A DNA stretch of 64,000 bases from Dyella sp. AtDHG13. GTDB lineage: Bacteria > Pseudomonadota > Gammaproteobacteria > Xanthomonadales > Rhodanobacteraceae. Positions 1 through 8,661 of the stretch are shown in pieces; the stretch's first letter is position 1; every line of letters begins with the position of its first letter. The notes beneath the pieces were generated by a model, which saw only the letters and a program-made list of their open reading frames with translations, was not told the origin of the DNA and made no database searches. A program made the position numbers and the translations under genes. Location: NCBI RefSeq assembly GCF_003201105.1, contig NZ_QICJ01000002.1:496001-560000 (forward strand), written 5' to 3'.

Positions 1-1187
1 GAGGCGGCCAGCACTTTCCTGGCGTCGGCCTGATTCGGCTGCTGGCGCAGCGCGTCGCGCGCCAGTGCTTCGCCTTGCTGCGGCTGCCCCTGGTCATTGG
101 CTGCGCGTGCCTTCGCCAGCGTGCCCCAGAATCTGGCTGTTGCCATCAGGCTGCGCCATTTGCCGGCGTTGTCGGGATCGAGTTTCAGCGCGCGCGCGAA
201 CAGCGCATACGCCTCGTCGTGATGGCCCTCGCGCAGCTTCGCCAGGCCTTGCTCGCCCAGCGCGGCGCCCTGCCGCGCGGTAGGCGATGGCGCCGACGAT
301 GAACCGGAAGGCGACGATGCGCTCGCCGCCGCGCCCTTGGGCGGCGGCACGTAGCTGGCGCCGCCCTTCTTCGCCAGCGCGGCGAGCGCGGCCTTGGCGC
401 TGGCGTCGTCGGGCGCTTCCTTGAGGTAGCGCTGATACCACACGTAGTACGCCGGATCGTCGGCGCCCGCGCTGTTGAGCGCGCGCCGCCACAGCTCCAG
501 CGCTTGCGGTCTGTTGGCATCCGGCCGCTGGTAGATGCGATAGATGATGTCCAGGCCTTCCAGGCGCGTATTTCCGCGGTCGGTGAGCATGTCGGCCAGA
601 ACCAGCGCGAGGCCAAGATCGTCGGGGTTCTGGCGCACGCGCTCGCGCAGTTCGTTCAAGGCGCGGTCGCGTTGGCCCGCGGAAGCCATCGCGCGGTAGT
701 AATCCGCGGCGTAGGCACCGCCGGGCGCGCCTCGCGGAAACAGCGCCTGCATCTTGCGCCACGCTTCGTCGGCCTTGCCGGTGCGCGCATCCAGGCGCGC
801 CTCGGCCAGCGCCGTCTTGTCGCGCGTGGCGAGCCGGTACTGGTCCGCCAGCGCCAGAGTGGCGGGATGATCGGGATAGCGCTGCTGCAACTGCTCCAGG
901 ATCTTGCCCGCCTCGGTGGGACGGTTCGACACCAGCTCGATCTGCCCCATCAAACCCAGCGCATCGGGCTGCGAGGGATCGGCCAGCAGGGCTTTCTCCA
1001 CGATGCCGCGCGCCATGTCGGGGCGATTCTTGGCCAGCCACACGCGCGCCGAATCGAGCAATTGCTTCATCTGCGGACTAGGCGCGCTGCTACCCGCCTG
1101 CGCGACAACGACGGCGGGCACCATGCCGCCGGCCATCAGCAGCACGATGGCGGGTGCGAAGAGACCGCTCAGTGCCGCGCGGGACAC
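1..1187 (-). CDS. bcsC: Cellulose synthase operon protein C, N-terminal part (cut by window edge)
   Basis: About 395 N-terminal residues are visible; the gene continues past base 1. After a signal peptide-like start (hydrophobic stretch AIVLLMAGGMVPAVVVAQA) the protein is a run of tetratricopeptide-like helices rich in Leu, Ala, Asp and Pro. BcsC proteins use such periplasmic TPRs, followed by an outer-membrane barrel (outside this window), to export cellulose. It follows bcsZ and overlaps its 3' end, so the two are likely co-translated. The start is uncertain: GTG at 1187 gives a normal signal peptide, GTG at 1199 is also in frame, and the first in-frame ATG is at 1136 inside the hydrophobic core. 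No strong ribosome binding site settles it. Family call is firm from context and TPR pattern. Confidence 0.85.
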   Translation of the reverse strand, partial: MSRAALSGLFAPAIVLLMAGGMVPAVVVAQAGSSAPSPQMKQLLDSARVWLAKNRPDMARGIVEKALLADPSQPDALGLMGQIELVSNRPTEAGKILEQLQQRYPDHPATLALADQYRLATRDKTALAEARLDARTGKADEAWRKMQALFPRGAPGGAYAADYYRAMASAGQRDRALNELRERVRQNPDDLGLALVLADMLTDRGNTRLEGLDIIYRIYQRPDANRPQALELWRRALNSAGADDPAYYVWYQRYLKEAPDDASAKAALAALAKKGGASYVPPPKGAAASASSPSGSSSAPSPTARQGAALGEQGLAKLREGHHDEAYALFARALKLDPDNAGKWRSLMATARFWGTLAKARAANDQGQPQQGEALARDALRQQPNQADARKVLAA

Positions 1188-2338
1188 GTCGACATCCACG
1201 CGGGAACGACGGCACCGTCCGCATCGAAGCGATACAGGCCATCCAGATAGCCAAGGCCGAACAACGTCAGCACCTGGCTGTAGTAACCCAGGGGAGATTG
1301 TCCGGCGAGCGTGCGCGCGCGCTGCACCTGTGCCTGCGCCAGATCGTGGCGCCCCAGCGCGTCGAGATACGGCGCCACCGCCGTCGAGAAACCCGCGTTG
1401 CCCTGGTTGCTACCGATCACCGCGCCGCTCTGGGTGTCCACGCGTTCCGGTGGCGCGCCGTGCGCGGCGACGTAATCGGCCAGCGGCTTGAACACGTCCA
1501 GCATGGACGAACGCGCCGGCGCATCCGTGGCGAGCATGCCTACCCACAGATAGACGCGAATGGCGTTGTACGCGCTCTCCGCCTTGGTGGCCGGGTCGGG
1601 GCCAAAGCCCTTGCCGCGCTGGTAGAGCACCCAGTCCGGCGAATAGCCGTGTGGCGCGGTGTCGGTGACCAGCCGGGCGGAGCTGTCCAGCATGGCCTTC
1701 CATTCGGGTTGTTCCGGCAGCGCGGACGCCATGCGCCGCATCACCTGCGGCGGCACGTAGCTGGGGTTGAGCCGCCACACGTCGTCGTGCGGATGAAAGC
1801 CCATCGGGCCGGGCAGCACGGTGCGGCCAAGGCCCGGCACTACTGCGGTTTCCTGCGCCACGATGGTGCGCGCAAGCACGGTGCCCAGCGCCGTGTAGCT
1901 GCGCTCGTGCCACAGGCGGCCCGCTTCGAGCAGCGTGTAGGCGATCCAGATGTCCGCATCCGATGCGGCGTTGCTGTCGAGCACGCCCCAGGTCGCCTTG
2001 TCGCCCGCCTTCGTTTCGTGACGGCCCCACTGCCACGCCGGCAGGTGTTTGGTCAGGTCGCCTTGCGCCAGGTTGTTCTGCGTCCAGTTGAGCAGGCGGT
2101 CGAAGGTCGCGCGGTCATTGGCGATGAGGGCGAAGAACAGCGCATACGACTGTCCTTCGGACACGGTGGCCTGCTCCGGCGTGCTCGCATCGATCACGCG
2201 GCCATCCGCGCTCACGGTGTTCTGCTTGAAATGCTCCCAGTCGGGCCACGCGCACGACGCCGCCATCGCGCTACCGGAGGCGAACATCGCGGCGGCGAGC
2301 AGCAGCGCGTGCAACAGTGGCATACCGATGCGTCGCAT
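1169..2338 (-). CDS. bcsZ: Cellulase BcsZ (glycoside hydrolase family 8)
   Basis: A 389-residue periplasmic endo-1,4-beta-glucanase of the cellulose synthase operon; the family trims or edits nascent cellulose. A signal peptide covers about residues 1-27 (ends SGSAMAA). The GH8 acid/base glutamate is seen as Glu61 in TVSEGQSYALFFAL, and the partner aspartate lies in ASDADIW (Asp127/129). Length fits BcsZ (about 370-390). It starts 3 bases after the bcsB stop with a good Shine-Dalgarno (AAAGGTGA), and its end overlaps bcsC, giving the usual B-Z-C order. Confidence 0.95.
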   Translation of the reverse strand: MRRIGMPLLHALLLAAAMFASGSAMAASCAWPDWEHFKQNTVSADGRVIDASTPEQATVSEGQSYALFFALIANDRATFDRLLNWTQNNLAQGDLTKHLPAWQWGRHETKAGDKATWGVLDSNAASDADIWIAYTLLEAGRLWHERSYTALGTVLARTIVAQETAVVPGLGRTVLPGPMGFHPHDDVWRLNPSYVPPQVMRRMASALPEQPEWKAMLDSSARLVTDTAPHGYSPDWVLYQRGKGFGPDPATKAESAYNAIRVYLWVGMLATDAPARSSMLDVFKPLADYVAAHGAPPERVDTQSGAVIGSNQGNAGFSTAVAPYLDALGRHDLAQAQVQRARTLAGQSPLGYYSQVLTLFGLGYLDGLYRFDADGAVVPAWMSTCPARH

Positions 2339-2341
2339 GGC

Positions 2342-4612
2342 TCACCTTTCGAGTCGATGCGCGGCAAGCCGGCCGAGCGCCCAGAACACCGTCAAGGCCA
2401 CGAACAGGCCCGCAAGAATGCCGGCGATGGCCATCAACGCCGGATACCTGGAGATATGCACCCACAGCCACGCGTACCACGGCAGGTGGCCCACGTAATA
2501 GGTGTTGCCCACGGTAAGGCCCACGACGATCTTCTGCCGCACCACGGTGAGATCGCCGCGTACCTCGCCGACCTTGGCGTCGTCGCCGAGCACGTCGAGC
2601 AGGTCGCCCAGGCGATCGGACGCATTGGCGGCCAAGGCCACCACGCTCCTGCCCTTGGTGTACGGCGACTGGAACGCCACGAAGGCCGCGGTGGGTCCGT
2701 TGACGCTCAGCGCGGCACGCCCCGTCGCGCCGCTGACCCGGCCGCGATCGCTCGGCTCGCGCAGGGCGAGGTCGTTTTCGCTGCGCTCGATCAGCATGGG
2801 CAGGCCCTTGCCCCACTTCGCCATCAACTCGCCGGCGGTGCCGGTGCCGATGACGAGCAGGTCGCGATTGTGCATGGCGTCCACCGCGCTGGCGGGCACC
2901 AGCGACACGCGCAGGGCCGGCAGGCCGCTCCAGCGTCCCAACTGGCCGAGCATGGCAAGCATGGTTTCGGTTTCGTGCGCGTCGGGCGTATCGGGCATCA
3001 CCACGGCGGTGTCGGCAAGGTCCGCCATGCGCGTGAACGGAAAACCGCTGGTCGCGAAGAACGCCAGGTTAGGCATGGCCGTGTAATGCACGAACTGGCT
3101 GAAGTCGACGCTGGAATCCGGATCGACCGCCGCGCGTGTGCTGTCCGTTGCCGCGGCAGCGCACAGGCCGGTCTTCTGCGAATCCATGTGGAACTGGAAC
3201 TGGAACTGGTTGGTGGCGCCGATGCGCAGCACGGGCACGCGGATTTCTTCCGCACCGCGCGCTTCCGATCCGGACAGCAGAGGCACGTTGAACTGGCGCT
3301 CGACGCCGGACGGGTCCGCCGGACGCAGCCGCACCGAACGCAGCAGCTGGTCGTTCACGCCGATGTTGAGTACCGAGTCGTTGTAGTTGGAAGGCGCGGT
3401 ATAGCGGTAGCGCACGTTGAGCGGAACGCTGTGGCGCGCCCAGGCGAACAGGTCGGGCGGCAGGCGCATGTCCACGCGGATCGGCGGCGGATTGAAGCCG
3501 CTCGCTTCCAGCTGCGCGGGATCGGTCACCAGTTCCTTGAACGTGACGGGCCGATCCACCGGCGCCCAGTTGGGCGCGTCGTACGGGCGGCGCTCCGGCC
3601 CCAGATCCACCGACTTCACGATGGCCTGGTCGCCCGACATGCCCACCTGCCCAAGCACCAGCGCGTTGGCCGCTTCCTGCAGCTCCTTCGCATCGCGTCC
3701 CGCCAGCACCAGCAGCTTGCGGCCGGATTCCGGCGGGCTGGCGGGGTTGGCCATGACGATGACGGTGGGCCCCTTGATCTCATCGAGCTTCACGCCATCG
3801 GGCATGGCGTTGGGCAGCGCGAAGGCGATGGCGTGCGCATTGGGTGGCGGCGTCTGCACCACCGGGAAACGTGCGCCGCGCCAGCCGGCCAGCGCACCGA
3901 ACCAGGACGACACCACGCCCGCCGCGCGCAAGGTGGGCAGGTCGGCATGCGCGGGCAGCACGAAGGGCACCACCAGCGTGCGGTTGTCGCGGCGGTCGAA
4001 GAACGGCGCGGGCAGCAGCGCCAGGCTGTTGGGCAGGCCGATGTGCGAGGTGGTCAGGGTCAGCGAGGTGTCGGGGCTGATGTCGGTCCACAGCGAGGAG
4101 TGGTACGGGTCTTCGCAATGGTCGAGCGTGTAGTGCGCGATCATCTGCACGCCGATGCGGTTGAAGTCGGTGAACAGGTGCGGATCCAGATCGACGTCGC
4201 GCGTAACGGTCTGCCCAGCCGCTTCCTTGTCCATCGGCAGCGTGGCGATCACTTCACCGTTGAGGAACACCTTCAGGTGCGACAGCGCATAGATCAGCGA
4301 CGGCGAATAGGTATAGACCAGGTGCAGCTTCGCGCCGGTCACCACTTCGTCGTTGCGCACCGCGACGTTCAAGGTGCCGTTCGGATCCTGTCCACGCAAC
4401 TTGATGGGGCCGTAAACGCCCATCTGCTTGAGCGTCAGCTCGCGTGCCACGCCGGCCGGCAAGGTGGGCGCGGCGGATTCCTGCGGCGGCGCCGTCGATG
4501 CCGCGGAGGCAGGCTGGCGTGCGACCTCGGCGGCAGCCAGCGCATGCGCGACGCACGCCACCCAGCATCCCACCAGCAGTAAACCCCATCGAACGTGGCG
4601 TAATGGCCGCAT
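2342..4612 (-). CDS. bcsB: Cellulose synthase periplasmic subunit BcsB
   Basis: About 756 residues. BcsB is the periplasmic, membrane-anchored partner of the glycosyltransferase BcsA and guides the glucan through the periplasm; older annotations call it the cyclic-di-GMP-binding subunit, although c-di-GMP is bound by the PilZ domain of BcsA. I start it at the ATG at 4612 because the residues that follow (MRPLRHVRWGLLLVGCW, cleavage near ALAA) form a signal peptide; an in-frame ATG at 4696 would add 28 unlikely residues. A C-terminal transmembrane helix (near residues 730-750) and basic tail match the family. No bcsA lies upstream: the next gene is an SDR in the same orientation more than 400 bases away. 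Confidence 0.93.
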   Translation of the reverse strand: MRPLRHVRWGLLLVGCWVACVAHALAAAEVARQPASAASTAPPQESAAPTLPAGVARELTLKQMGVYGPIKLRGQDPNGTLNVAVRNDEVVTGAKLHLVYTYSPSLIYALSHLKVFLNGEVIATLPMDKEAAGQTVTRDVDLDPHLFTDFNRIGVQMIAHYTLDHCEDPYHSSLWTDISPDTSLTLTTSHIGLPNSLALLPAPFFDRRDNRTLVVPFVLPAHADLPTLRAAGVVSSWFGALAGWRGARFPVVQTPPPNAHAIAFALPNAMPDGVKLDEIKGPTVIVMANPASPPESGRKLLVLAGRDAKELQEAANALVLGQVGMSGDQAIVKSVDLGPERRPYDAPNWAPVDRPVTFKELVTDPAQLEASGFNPPPIRVDMRLPPDLFAWARHSVPLNVRYRYTAPSNYNDSVLNIGVNDQLLRSVRLRPADPSGVERQFNVPLLSGSEARGAEEIRVPVLRIGATNQFQFQFHMDSQKTGLCAAAATDSTRAAVDPDSSVDFSQFVHYTAMPNLAFFATSGFPFTRMADLADTAVVMPDTPDAHETETMLAMLGQLGRWSGLPALRVSLVPASAVDAMHNRDLLVIGTGTAGELMAKWGKGLPMLIERSENDLALREPSDRGRVSGATGRAALSVNGPTAAFVAFQSPYTKGRSVVALAANASDRLGDLLDVLGDDAKVGEVRGDLTVVRQKIVVGLTVGNTYYVGHLPWYAWLWVHISRYPALMAIAGILAGLFVALTVFWALGRLAAHRLER

Positions 4613-5026
4613 GGCATGATCCTTGGGTCGCGTCGGAACGCCATCTCCGGGCCGGCCTGCGAGGCAAACCTGTGTGCGTTCCCAACCTTTGCCCATCCAA
4701 GCCGCACGATCCGCGGAAACCGCTGGCGCAACGCTGTCGCATCACGCGCCACGGCGGCACCTCCACGTTCGCACCCCTTCTAACGAAGACTCTCCCCGCG
4801 TCCTTGCCGACACATCGTGCATCGACGGAGGCATGGCGAAGTTGATGGCTGTGCATGAAACGCACGCAAGGGCGCTTCGGATGTCAGCGCAACAAACGTC
4901 GTCGCTCGCGGGAAACGATTAAAGAAATCGGCATAAAAGGAACGTGAATAGCGCAGTCCTATGCATTTCCGGCAAAGACTGGCGCGCACGCGCGGCGCAA
5001 AGAACTGCGACGTCCGCGCGATGGAC
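4613..5026. other. Intergenic stretch without a gene, upstream of bcsB
   Basis: This 414-base gap separates the end of the SDR gene from bcsB. I see no open frame with coding character, no RNA gene and no strong terminator. The part around 4920-4960 is locally AT-rich and is the most likely place for a bcsB promoter on the minus strand, but no clear -35/-10 pair can be fixed by eye. Confidence 0.4.
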
Positions 5027-5812
5027 TCAGATCACGCTGGCCTTGCCGCCATCCATGGGAATGACCGCGCCCGTGACATAACTGGCCAGTGGCGAAGCGA
5101 GGAACACGGCCACATTCGCGATCTCGTGCGGCTCGGCCATGCGCCCCAGGGGAATGTCCGCCAACTGCTCGGCCAGCAGTTCGTCGGTGGAACGGCCGCT
5201 CGCCCGCGAGGCGGCGTCCAGCCCTTCCTGCACGCGTCCGGTGCGCGTGATGCCGGGATTGATCACGTTCACCCGCACGCCCCTGGCTGCATACGCATTG
5301 GCGTAGCCCACCGAGGCGAGCATCAGCGCGGCGTTCGCCGCACCGCCGCCGATATGCAGCGGGTTGGCCTGTCGTCCGCCCTGCCCGACCACGTTGACGA
5401 TGCTGCCCTTGCCGCGCGCGGCCATGCGCCGGATCACCGGATCGATCATGTGCATATAGGTGAAGTACTTCGCCTGCATGGTGTCGTGCAATGCATCCGC
5501 GTGCAGCTCGGCCACCGGCGTGCGACGCGCGGCGCCGGCGCAGTTCACCAGCACGTCGATGGGCCCGAATTCGTTCTCGATGTATTCGGCCACCATCTGC
5601 GCGGCCACGCTTTCGCGCAGGTCGGCCGCGGCAACGTCCATGCGCAAGCCTTCGCGCTCAAGGTCATGCTGCGCGGCGTGCAGATGCGCCAGGTTGCGCG
5701 ACACGCCGACCACCCTGGCGTCTTCGCGCGCGAAGGCCATCGCACAGGCCAGGCCGATGCCCTTGCTGGCTCCGGTGACGACCACGACATGCCCGGCCAG
5801 TCCTGTGTCCAT
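5027..5812 (-). CDS. SDR-fold oxidoreductase-like protein with degenerate active site
   Basis: A 261-residue protein with the Rossmann signature VTGASKGIG near the N terminus, the VNCAGA motif and the PG..RT segment of classical short-chain dehydrogenases. The ATG at 5812 starts just before the first beta strand; an ATG at 5857 would add 15 non-conserved residues. The region where classical SDRs carry Ser-Tyr-x-x-x-Lys instead reads NVVGQGG then HIGGGAANAAL, so the catalytic Tyr and Lys, and probably Ser, are absent. The nucleotide-binding half looks intact. It may bind NAD(P) without classical dehydrogenase chemistry or belong to a divergent SDR subfamily. No substrate can be inferred. Confidence 0.85.
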   Translation of the reverse strand: MDTGLAGHVVVVTGASKGIGLACAMAFAREDARVVGVSRNLAHLHAAQHDLEREGLRMDVAAADLRESVAAQMVAEYIENEFGPIDVLVNCAGAARRTPVAELHADALHDTMQAKYFTYMHMIDPVIRRMAARGKGSIVNVVGQGGRQANPLHIGGGAANAALMLASVGYANAYAARGVRVNVINPGITRTGRVQEGLDAASRASGRSTDELLAEQLADIPLGRMAEPHEIANVAVFLASPLASYVTGAVIPMDGGKASVI

Positions 5813-6027
5813 GGAAACGTCCTTCTGCGCATCGATGCGCCATTGAATCACGCGCACCGGCGAGCCGGCGTGAGGTGATGCCTGTCACCCGCGATGGCTG
5901 ATGGGCGGCCCTGCCCGCGCCCTGCCCTTGTGCCGACCATAGGCGCCGCTTTCCGGGCCCAGGCCTGTCCCGGATCTCGTTCAGCCTTATAGGCCATCAG
6001 TCATGTTGCGAATTTCGAGCTTACCCA

Positions 6028-6055
6028 TTGACGGCTTCGATTATGGTGTTATAGT
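6028..6055 (+). promoter_or_regulatory. Sigma-70 promoter of the YtrA operon
   Basis: TTGACG at 6028-6033 and TATAGT at 6050-6055 are separated by 16 bases, a near-consensus promoter pointing at the 107-residue secreted protein gene. Transcription should start near 6062. The -10 box lies inside the palindromic operator at 6045-6068. Confidence 0.75.
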
Positions 6056-6068
6056 TCACTACAACACC
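6045..6068. promoter_or_regulatory. Palindromic operator, GGTG-N16-CACC type
   Basis: The arms GGTGTTATAG and CTACAACACC match as inverted repeats at 9 of 10 positions around a TTCA centre. The outer tetrads are spaced exactly 16 bases apart (GGTG-N16-CACC), the operator form I recall for the YtrA regulator of Xanthomonas citri. It covers the -10 box, so binding should repress. The YtrA-type protein encoded at 6427-6813 is the obvious ligand, implying autoregulation. Confidence 0.7.
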
Positions 6069-6098
6069 GGTCCACGAGGTCACTAAAGGAGACCCGCC

Positions 6099-6422
6099 AT
6101 GAAAGCGAATAACCTGCTAGCACTGACCGCCGCCGCCCTGTTCACTACGGTCGGTTTGGCCGCCATCCACTCCAACGTCAAGAGTCTCCCGGTCAGCGAG
6201 ATCAACGGCGTCAAGGTCATCGACCTGGCTCCGGTGGAGGTCCGCCCCACGGCTGAAGACATGCGCGCCGCCGCCCTGCTGGCCGACGCAGGCATGTCCA
6301 CCGTGACCGTCTCGCCGCTGCTGTCGCCGGTCGCCGCGTCCAAGGCGGTGCTCGGGAGCGAGCTGGCCATGCCCTACTATTCGTTTGGCAGCAACAAGTT
6401 CGGCCGCATCAGCAAGGAATAA
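6099..6422 (+). CDS. Small secreted protein of unknown function, first gene of the YtrA operon
   Basis: 107 residues with a clear signal peptide (MKANNLLALTAAALFTTVGLA) and an exported part of about 85 residues. The ATG has a strong ribosome binding site (AAGGAG). The mature part has an INGVKVIDLAPVEVRPTAED segment and ends PYYSFGSNKFGRISKE; both look constrained but I recognise no domain. It lies between the operator-bearing promoter and the regulator gene (4-base gap), so it is the gene most directly controlled. It could be an envelope-stress or sensing factor for the linked ABC transporter, but that is inference from position. Confidence 0.8.
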   Translation: MKANNLLALTAAALFTTVGLAAIHSNVKSLPVSEINGVKVIDLAPVEVRPTAEDMRAAALLADAGMSTVTVSPLLSPVAASKAVLGSELAMPYYSFGSNKFGRISKE

Positions 6423-6426
6423 CCGT

Positions 6427-6813
6427 ATGACCATTACCTGGAACGACAGCGTCCCGATTTATCGCCAGCTCCGCGAGCGCGTGGTGGCGATGATTCTGGA
6501 CGGCGCCTTGAACGAGGGCGACCCGCTGCCGTCAGTGCGCCAGGTTGCTGCGGATTTCCAGATCAATCCGCTCACCGTATCCAAGGCGTACCAGGAACTG
6601 GTCGATGATCAACTGGTGGAAAAAAGGAGGGGGTTGGGCATGTTCGTCATCGATGGAGCCAGGGAGGCACTGCTCAAGTCCGAGCGCGAGCGCTTCCTTC
6701 GCGAAGAATGGCCCGCGCTCTACGCCAGGCTGCAGCGCCTCGGGTTGGACCTGAAGACCCTGTTGCGCGAGGCGCCGGACAGCCCGGCCGGCCCGGAAGG
6801 GAGCCAATCATGA
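6427..6813 (+). CDS. GntR-family regulator, YtrA subfamily
   Basis: 128 residues. The N-terminal part (about 8-75) is a GntR winged helix: PIYRQLRERVV, then GDPLPSVRQVAADFQINPLTVSKAYQ and the wing residues EKRRGLGMFV. The short helical tail (about 50 residues) without an effector domain is typical of the YtrA subfamily, which usually controls adjacent ABC transporter genes. It overlaps the ABC ATPase gene by 4 bases (ATGA). A matching palindrome sits at the operon promoter, supporting autorepression. Confidence 0.92.
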   Translation: MTITWNDSVPIYRQLRERVVAMILDGALNEGDPLPSVRQVAADFQINPLTVSKAYQELVDDQLVEKRRGLGMFVIDGAREALLKSERERFLREEWPALYARLQRLGLDLKTLLREAPDSPAGPEGSQS

Positions 6814-7667
6814 ATGCGGTGGTGAGGGCCAACGGCCTGACCAAGGCCTACAAGAATGCGCTGGCGCTGAACGACGTGAGCTTCCGCATCGAGTCCGGCC
6901 GCATCGTGGGCCTGATCGGCCCCAACGGCGCCGGCAAGACCACCGCGCTGAAGGCCATCCTGGGCCTCACGGATTTCAAGGGCGAGCTGAACGTGCTGGG
7001 CCTGGACCCGCGCAGCCAGCGCGACAAGCTGATGGAACAGGTGTGCTTCATCGCCGACGTGGCGGTGCTGCCGCGCTGGATCCGGGTGCGCGAGGCCATC
7101 GATTTCGTGGCCAACGTGCATCCGCGCTTCAACCGCGCCAAGTGCGAGGCCTTCCTGGCCCGCACCAAGCTCACGCCCAACCAGCGCGTGAAGCAGATGT
7201 CCAAGGGCATGATCGTGCAACTGCACCTGGCCCTGGTCATGGCCATCGACGCGCGCCTGCTGGTGCTGGACGAGCCCACGCTGGGCCTGGACATCCTCTA
7301 TCGCAAGCAGTTCTACCAGAGCCTGCTGGAGGATTACTTCGACGAGAACAAGACGATCATCGTCACCACGCACCAGGTGGAGGAGATCGAGCACATCCTT
7401 ACCGACCTGATGTTCATCCGCGACGGCAAGATCGTGCTGGACACCGACATGGATACCGTGGGCGAACGATTCGCCGAGGTGATGGTGAGCGCCGACAAGG
7501 CCGCCGCCGCGCGCAGCATGAAGCCGCTGGATGAGCGGCAGGTGTTCGGCAAGAGCATCTTCCTGTTCGACGGCGCCGACCGCGCCACGCTGGAAAGCAT
7601 GGGCGAAGTGCGCCGTCCGACCGTCAGCGACCTGTTCGTCGCCACCATGAAGGGAACCTACGCATGA
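6810..7667 (+). CDS. ABC transporter ATP-binding protein (YtrB-like)
   Basis: 285 residues. Walker A is GPNGAGKTT (37-45), Walker B is LLVLDE (about 150-155) followed by PTLGLD, and the switch histidine is His188 in VTTHQ. The signature motif is degenerate: MSKGMIVQ (about 130-137) in place of LSGGQ, as in other YtrB-like ATPases. The ATG at 6810 overlaps the regulator stop by 4 bases and gives a normal N terminus. It should power the permease encoded next, with which it also overlaps by 4 bases. Substrate is unknown; relatives act in envelope stress or antibiotic response. Confidence 0.93.
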   Translation: MNAVVRANGLTKAYKNALALNDVSFRIESGRIVGLIGPNGAGKTTALKAILGLTDFKGELNVLGLDPRSQRDKLMEQVCFIADVAVLPRWIRVREAIDFVANVHPRFNRAKCEAFLARTKLTPNQRVKQMSKGMIVQLHLALVMAIDARLLVLDEPTLGLDILYRKQFYQSLLEDYFDENKTIIVTTHQVEEIEHILTDLMFIRDGKIVLDTDMDTVGERFAEVMVSADKAAAARSMKPLDERQVFGKSIFLFDGADRATLESMGEVRRPTVSDLFVATMKGTYA

Positions 7668-8629
7668 AAACCTTCTACTGGCTGCTCAAGCGCGAATTCT
7701 GGGAACACCGCGGCGGCTTCCTGTGGGCGCCGGTGATCACCGGCGGCATCTACCTGCTGTTCTTCCTGATCGGGCTGGTCTGGGCGCTCGGCATGGCCCG
7801 CCACGGGTTTTCGATGGACGGCAACGAGATGGGCGACATGTTCGCCCAGGCCGCGGCCGGGCACTCGCAGCACGTGGGCGAGGTGCTCGACGGGTTCATC
7901 GCCTTCTCCGTGATGCTGGTGTTGATCGTGTGCGGCTTCGTGGTGCTGTTCTACTGCCTTGGCGCCCTGTACGACGACCGCCGCGACCGCAGCGTGCTGT
8001 TCTGGAAATCCCTGCCGCTGTCCAATGCCAGCACGGTGCTGTCCAAAGTGGTGTCCGCCGGCGTCATCGCGCCTGTCATCGCGCTGGTGGTGGGGCTGCT
8101 CACCGCGCTGGTGCAGCTGGTGATCCTGCTGATCGCGATGGCCATCCATGGCGTCAACCCGTGGCAAGTGCTGATGCAGACGCATCTGCTGCGCATGACC
8201 GTCACCGCGGTGAGCCTGATCCCGCTGTCGGCATTGTGGGCGCTGCCTTCCATCGGCTGGCTGTTGCTGTGCTCGGCCTGGGCGCGATCCAAGCCCTTCC
8301 TGTGGGCCATCCTGATCCCGGCGATCGCCAACGTGCTGGTGTGGTGGTTCAGCGTGGTCGGACTGTTCAGCACGCACTTCGCCGCCGGCTGGTCCCGTGT
8401 GCTGGCGCGACTGCTGGGCAGCGTGTTCCCCAACTCCTTCCTGTACTGGGGCGAGCCGGACCTGCACTTCGACGCGATGACCAACGGCGGCAGGCTGGCC
8501 GACAGCTCGCAGCTGATCGGCAACGCCTACCACCTGCTCGCCTCGCCCAGCCTGTGGATCGGCGTACTGGGCGGCACCGTGCTGGTCGCTGGCGCCGTGT
8601 GGCTACGCCGGGTCCGCGACGACAGCTGA
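7664..8629 (+). CDS. ABC transporter permease of the YtrA operon
   Basis: 321 residues of an integral membrane protein. A basic N terminus (MKTFYWLLKREFWEHR) precedes about six hydrophobic helices: roughly residues 20-45, 82-105, 135-160, 185-215, 220-245 and 295-315. It has a loop of about 50 residues after helix 1 and another near 250-290. This is the layout of ABC-2-type or YtrC/D-like permeases. It is translationally coupled to the ATPase. Only one permease is present, so the transporter is probably a homodimer of this subunit with the ATPase. Confidence 0.88.
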   Translation: MKTFYWLLKREFWEHRGGFLWAPVITGGIYLLFFLIGLVWALGMARHGFSMDGNEMGDMFAQAAAGHSQHVGEVLDGFIAFSVMLVLIVCGFVVLFYCLGALYDDRRDRSVLFWKSLPLSNASTVLSKVVSAGVIAPVIALVVGLLTALVQLVILLIAMAIHGVNPWQVLMQTHLLRMTVTAVSLIPLSALWALPSIGWLLLCSAWARSKPFLWAILIPAIANVLVWWFSVVGLFSTHFAAGWSRVLARLLGSVFPNSFLYWGEPDLHFDAMTNGGRLADSSQLIGNAYHLLASPSLWIGVLGGTVLVAGAVWLRRVRDDS

Positions 8630-8661
8630 TGCGCCGACGCATTCATAAGGGGAGATACGCC

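Noticed and set aside
47-302. Short plus-strand open frames at the left edge
   Set aside because: They oppose the bcsC TPR region, whose minus-strand frame is open from the edge to its start.
1154-4582. A plus-strand open frame of more than 1100 codons opposite bcsB and bcsZ
   Set aside because: It has no recognisable domain, is rich in Arg, His and Gly, and mirrors third-position GC bias on the strand opposite two well-supported genes.
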